DNA of 41,619 bases from JAJPXI01 sp051867655 (lineage in GTDB: Bacteria > Bacillota > Clostridia > Oscillospirales > Oscillospiraceae). A program made the position numbers and the translations under genes. This document shows, in pieces, positions 39,396 to 41,619 of this stretch (positions are counted from its first letter, which is position 1; each line of letters begins with the position of its first letter). The notes beneath the pieces are model-generated. The model did no database searches. It was not told where the DNA came from and was given only the letters and a program-made list of their open reading frames with translations. Location: NCBI GenBank assembly GCA_051867655.1, contig JBJDYV010000056.1, forward strand, positions 1-41,619, written 5' to 3'.

Positions 39396-39890
39396 ATGCC
39401 AAATTGTAAAACGGTCGTGCCCTATCAGGGCACCCCAGAGCAGGAGGAGGAGCTTCGCCGGGTCATTGCAAAGCACAAGGGCCGTCCCGGCTCCACGATG
39501 CCGGTGCTCCAGGCCGCACAGGGAATCTTCGGCTATCTGCCGGAGGAGGTCCAGATCATGGTGGCGGAGGGATTGGAGATCCCCCTGTCCGAGGTGTACG
39601 GTGTGGCCTCGTTCTACGCTCAGTTCACCCTGAATCCCAAAGGAAAGTATCAGGTCAGCCTGTGCCTGGGTACCGCCTGCTACGTCAAGGGCGCGGCCGA
39701 CATACTGGCCGCCGTGGAGGCAAAGCTGGGGATCAAGCCCGGGTCCATCACAGCGGACGGCAAGTTTTCCCTGGATGCCTGCCGCTGCATCGGTGCCTGC
39801 GGTCTGGCCCCGGTCATGATGATCAACGAGGATGTGTACGGCCGCATGACTCCCGATCAGGTCGGCCCCATCCTGGACAAGTACGAATAA
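39396..39890 (+). CDS. hndA: NuoE/HndA-type [2Fe-2S] subunit of an NAD(P)H-linked hydrogenase complex
   Basis: A 164-residue thioredoxin-fold [2Fe-2S] protein. Ligands are C90 and C95 (CLGTAC) and C131 and C135 (CIGAC), with the N-terminal helical part LQAAQGIFGYLPEEV and GVASFYAQF typical of NuoE. The start is ATG 39396, because AGGAGG lies eight bases upstream of it and only two bases before an earlier ATG. It relays electrons between the flavin subunit and the other clusters. The order NuoE-like, HndB-like, NuoF-like is that of hnd hydrogenase operons; formate dehydrogenase or a plain NADH:ferredoxin complex are alternatives. Confidence 0.88.
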   Translation: MPNCKTVVPYQGTPEQEEELRRVIAKHKGRPGSTMPVLQAAQGIFGYLPEEVQIMVAEGLEIPLSEVYGVASFYAQFTLNPKGKYQVSLCLGTACYVKGAADILAAVEAKLGIKPGSITADGKFSLDACRCIGACGLAPVMMINEDVYGRMTPDQVGPILDKYE

Positions 39891-39906
39891 GAGAGGAGCG
39901 CGCACA

Positions 39907-40275
39907 ATGAAAAGCTTGGCAGAGCTTCAGGCCATCCGGGAGAAGATGCAAAAGCAAATGGATGTCCGGGACAACACGGACGACCGGATCCGCGTGGTCG
40001 TCGGCATGGCCACCTGCGGCATCGCCGCCGGCGCCCGCCCCGTGCTGACCGCGTTTTTGGAAGAGATTGAAAAGCGCCACCTGGAAAATGTGACCGTGAC
40101 CCAGACCGGCTGCATCGGTGTGTGCCGTCTGGAGCCCATCGTGGAAGTTTATGTCCCCGGTGAGGAAAAGGTGACGTATGTAAAGCTGACGCCCGACATG
40201 GTGCCCAAGATCGTCAGTGAGCACCTGGTCAACCGCCGCGTGGTGGCCGAGTACACCATCGGCGTGGCGGAATAA
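39907..40275 (+). CDS. hndB: HndB-like thioredoxin-fold [2Fe-2S] protein
   Basis: A 122-residue protein with the HndB pattern GMATCGIAAGARPVL (C37) and TGCIGVCRLEPIVEV (C69, C73). Only three Cys are in the cluster region, as is common in this subfamily. In hnd-type complexes it sits between the NuoE- and NuoF-type subunits as an extra electron carrier. It starts 16 bases after hndA with GAGAGGAG upstream, and the next gene follows by 14 bases, so all three are one operon. Confidence 0.87.
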   Translation: MKSLAELQAIREKMQKQMDVRDNTDDRIRVVVGMATCGIAAGARPVLTAFLEEIEKRHLENVTVTQTGCIGVCRLEPIVEVYVPGEEKVTYVKLTPDMVPKIVSEHLVNRRVVAEYTIGVAE

Positions 40276-40289
40276 GGAGGGAACCGAAA

Positions 40290-41619
40290 ATGAGTTTTGT
40301 CCGTTCCCACATTCTGGTGTGCGCCGGCACCGGCTGCTCCTCCTCGGACAGCGCGCTGATCCATGAGGCCTTTGAGAAAGAGCTGATCGCTCACGGCATG
40401 GAAAAGGAAGCCCGCGTGGTCAAGACCGGCTGCTTCGGCCTGTGCTCCATGGGCCCCATCGTCATGATCTACCCCGAGGGCGCCTGCTACACCCGCGTGA
40501 CTCCGGCTGATGTGGCGGAGATCGTGGAAGAGCACATCGTCAAGGGCCGCATCGTCAAGCGGCTGTTACATATGGAGGGTGACTCCGGTGAGGCCGTCAC
40601 CTCCCTGTCCGACACCAAGTTCTACAAGCACCAGCTGCGCATCGCCCTGCGCAACTGCGGCGTCATCAACCCCGAGAGCATCGAGGAGTACATCGGCGTG
40701 GACGGCTACGCCGCCCTGGGCAGGATCCTGACCGAGAAGATCCCGCCTCAGCAGGTCATCGACATCGTCAAGGCCTCCGGCCTGCGGGGCCGCGGCGGCG
40801 CGGGCTTCCCCACCGGAAACAAGTGGCAGTTCACCGCCGACGCCAAGAGCCCCGACGGCGTGAAGTACGTCTGCTGCAACGCCGACGAGGGCGACCCGGG
40901 CGCGTTCATGGACCGCTCCGTGCTGGAGGGCGACCCCTTCTCCGTGGTGGAGGCCATGACCATCGCCGGTTACGCCATCGGCGCCCACCAGGGCTACATC
41001 TACGTGCGCGCCGAGTACCCCATCGCCATCAAGCGCCTGGAGATCGCCATCAGCCAGGCCCGGGAATACGGCCTGCTGGGCAAGAACATCTTTGAGTCCG
41101 GCTTCGACTTCGACCTGGAGCTGCGCCTGGGCGCCGGCGCCTTCGTCTGCGGCGAGGAGACCGCTCTGATGATCTCCATCGAGGGCAAGCGGGGCGAGCC
41201 CCGCCCCCGTCCGCCCTTCCCGGCGGTCAAGGGCCTGTTCGGCAAGCCCACTCTGCTGAACAACGTGGAGACCTACGCCAACATCACCTGGATCATCAAC
41301 CACGGCGCCGAGGCCTACGCGGCTATCGGAACCGGAAAGTCCACCGGCACCAAGGTGTTCGCCCTGGGCGGCAAGATCACCAACACCGGCCTGGTGGAGG
41401 TGCCCATGGGCACTACCCTGCGCACCATCATTGAGGAAATCGGCGGCGGCGTGCCCAACGGCAAGAAGTTCAAGGCCGCCCAGACCGGCGGCCCCTCCGG
41501 CGGCTGCCTGCCCGCCTCCATGCTGGACACCCCCATCGACTACGAGTCCCTGGCGGCGGCCGGGTCCATGATGGGCTCCGGCGGCATGATCGTCATGGAC
41601 GAGGACAACTGCATGGTGG
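40290..41619 (+). CDS. hndC: NuoF/HndC-type NAD(P)H- and FMN-binding subunit, cut by the window end
   Basis: An open frame of 443 codons that runs off the window. An N-terminal [2Fe-2S] domain (LVCAGTGCSSSDS and TGCFGLCSMGP) leads to the NuoF core: GLRGRGGAGFPTGNKW (NADH-binding Gly-rich loop), CNADEGDPGAFMDR (FMN), GAGAFVCGEETALMISIEG, and KPTLLNNVETYANI. The C-terminal cluster region and ferredoxin domain expected in HydB/HndC lie beyond the end. The ATG has AAGGAGGG eight bases upstream. It should be the site where NAD(P)H meets the complex; a hydrogenase catalytic subunit is expected next but not seen. Confidence 0.92.
   Translation, partial: MSFVRSHILVCAGTGCSSSDSALIHEAFEKELIAHGMEKEARVVKTGCFGLCSMGPIVMIYPEGACYTRVTPADVAEIVEEHIVKGRIVKRLLHMEGDSGEAVTSLSDTKFYKHQLRIALRNCGVINPESIEEYIGVDGYAALGRILTEKIPPQQVIDIVKASGLRGRGGAGFPTGNKWQFTADAKSPDGVKYVCCNADEGDPGAFMDRSVLEGDPFSVVEAMTIAGYAIGAHQGYIYVRAEYPIAIKRLEIAISQAREYGLLGKNIFESGFDFDLELRLGAGAFVCGEETALMISIEGKRGEPRPRPPFPAVKGLFGKPTLLNNVETYANITWIINHGAEAYAAIGTGKSTGTKVFALGGKITNTGLVEVPMGTTLRTIIEEIGGGVPNGKKFKAAQTGGPSGGCLPASMLDTPIDYESLAAAGSMMGSGGMIVMDEDNCMV

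Noticed and set aside
1..41619. CRISPR array, tRNA, rRNA, prophage or transposase genes
   Set aside because: No regularly spaced repeats, tRNA cloverleaf, rRNA sequence or phage/transposase motifs were noticed; a short structured RNA could still have been missed by eye.

Overview
The window is a GC-rich (roughly 60%) bacterial chromosome segment. A tRNA-Trp-sensing T-box ahead of trpE, AGGAGG-type ribosome binding sites, frequent TTG/GTG starts, an HndABC/HydABC-type hydrogenase module and Buk/PduL/thiolase fermentation genes point to an anaerobic, probably gut-dwelling member of the Clostridia (Oscillospiraceae, Flavonifractor/Intestinimonas/Lawsonibacter-like). That placement is inference; there is no rRNA or other marker here.

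Layout. (1) 1-2511, minus: start of a trp operon (trpE-trpG-trpD, trpD cut by the window edge) behind a T-box leader with two tandem terminator hairpins. (2) 2544-3434, minus: a lone metallo-beta-lactamase-fold hydrolase. (3) 3538-11067, minus: a dipeptide-type ABC importer operon (dppA-B-C-D-F) followed by an alpha/beta-hydrolase and a small membrane protein. (4) 11164-14538, plus: a two-component system (OmpR-type regulator and sensor kinase), an exported small protein and a NIF3-like protein, divergent from dppA with an 11-bp tandem repeat between them. (5) 14523-21317, minus: a second dpp operon (A-B-C-D-F) with a nested palindromic MITE-like element between A and B, ending in an orphan 5'-nucleotidase C-terminal domain protein. 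(6) 21470-37947, minus: a probable single 13-gene catabolic operon of about 16 kb. (7) 38161-39087, plus: a LysR regulator divergent from that operon. (8) 39396-end, plus: hndA-hndB-hndC-like subunits of a NAD(P)H-linked, probably electron-bifurcating, iron hydrogenase; hndC is cut by the window end.

The most interesting part is region 6. In transcription order it encodes a GPH/MFS carrier, a beta-keto acid cleavage enzyme (BKACE), an SDR, a carnitine-dehydrogenase-like 3-hydroxyacyl dehydrogenase, a thiolase, PduL phosphotransacylase, a NuoG-GltD fusion, a cut-down NuoF iron-sulfur protein, two creatinase/M24-like proteins with eroded metal ligands, a fumarate-reductase-like flavoprotein, butyrate kinase, a second such flavoprotein and a cupin. 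Read together, this looks like a route that imports a 3-hydroxy acid (possibly with an amine or quaternary-amine group), oxidises it to the 3-keto acid, splits it with acetyl-CoA, conserves energy as ATP through PduL plus the acyl kinase, and disposes of electrons through a dedicated NAD(P)H/Fe-S/flavoprotein branch. The individual families are known; I do not recognise this combination as a described pathway, and its substrate cannot be read from sequence.
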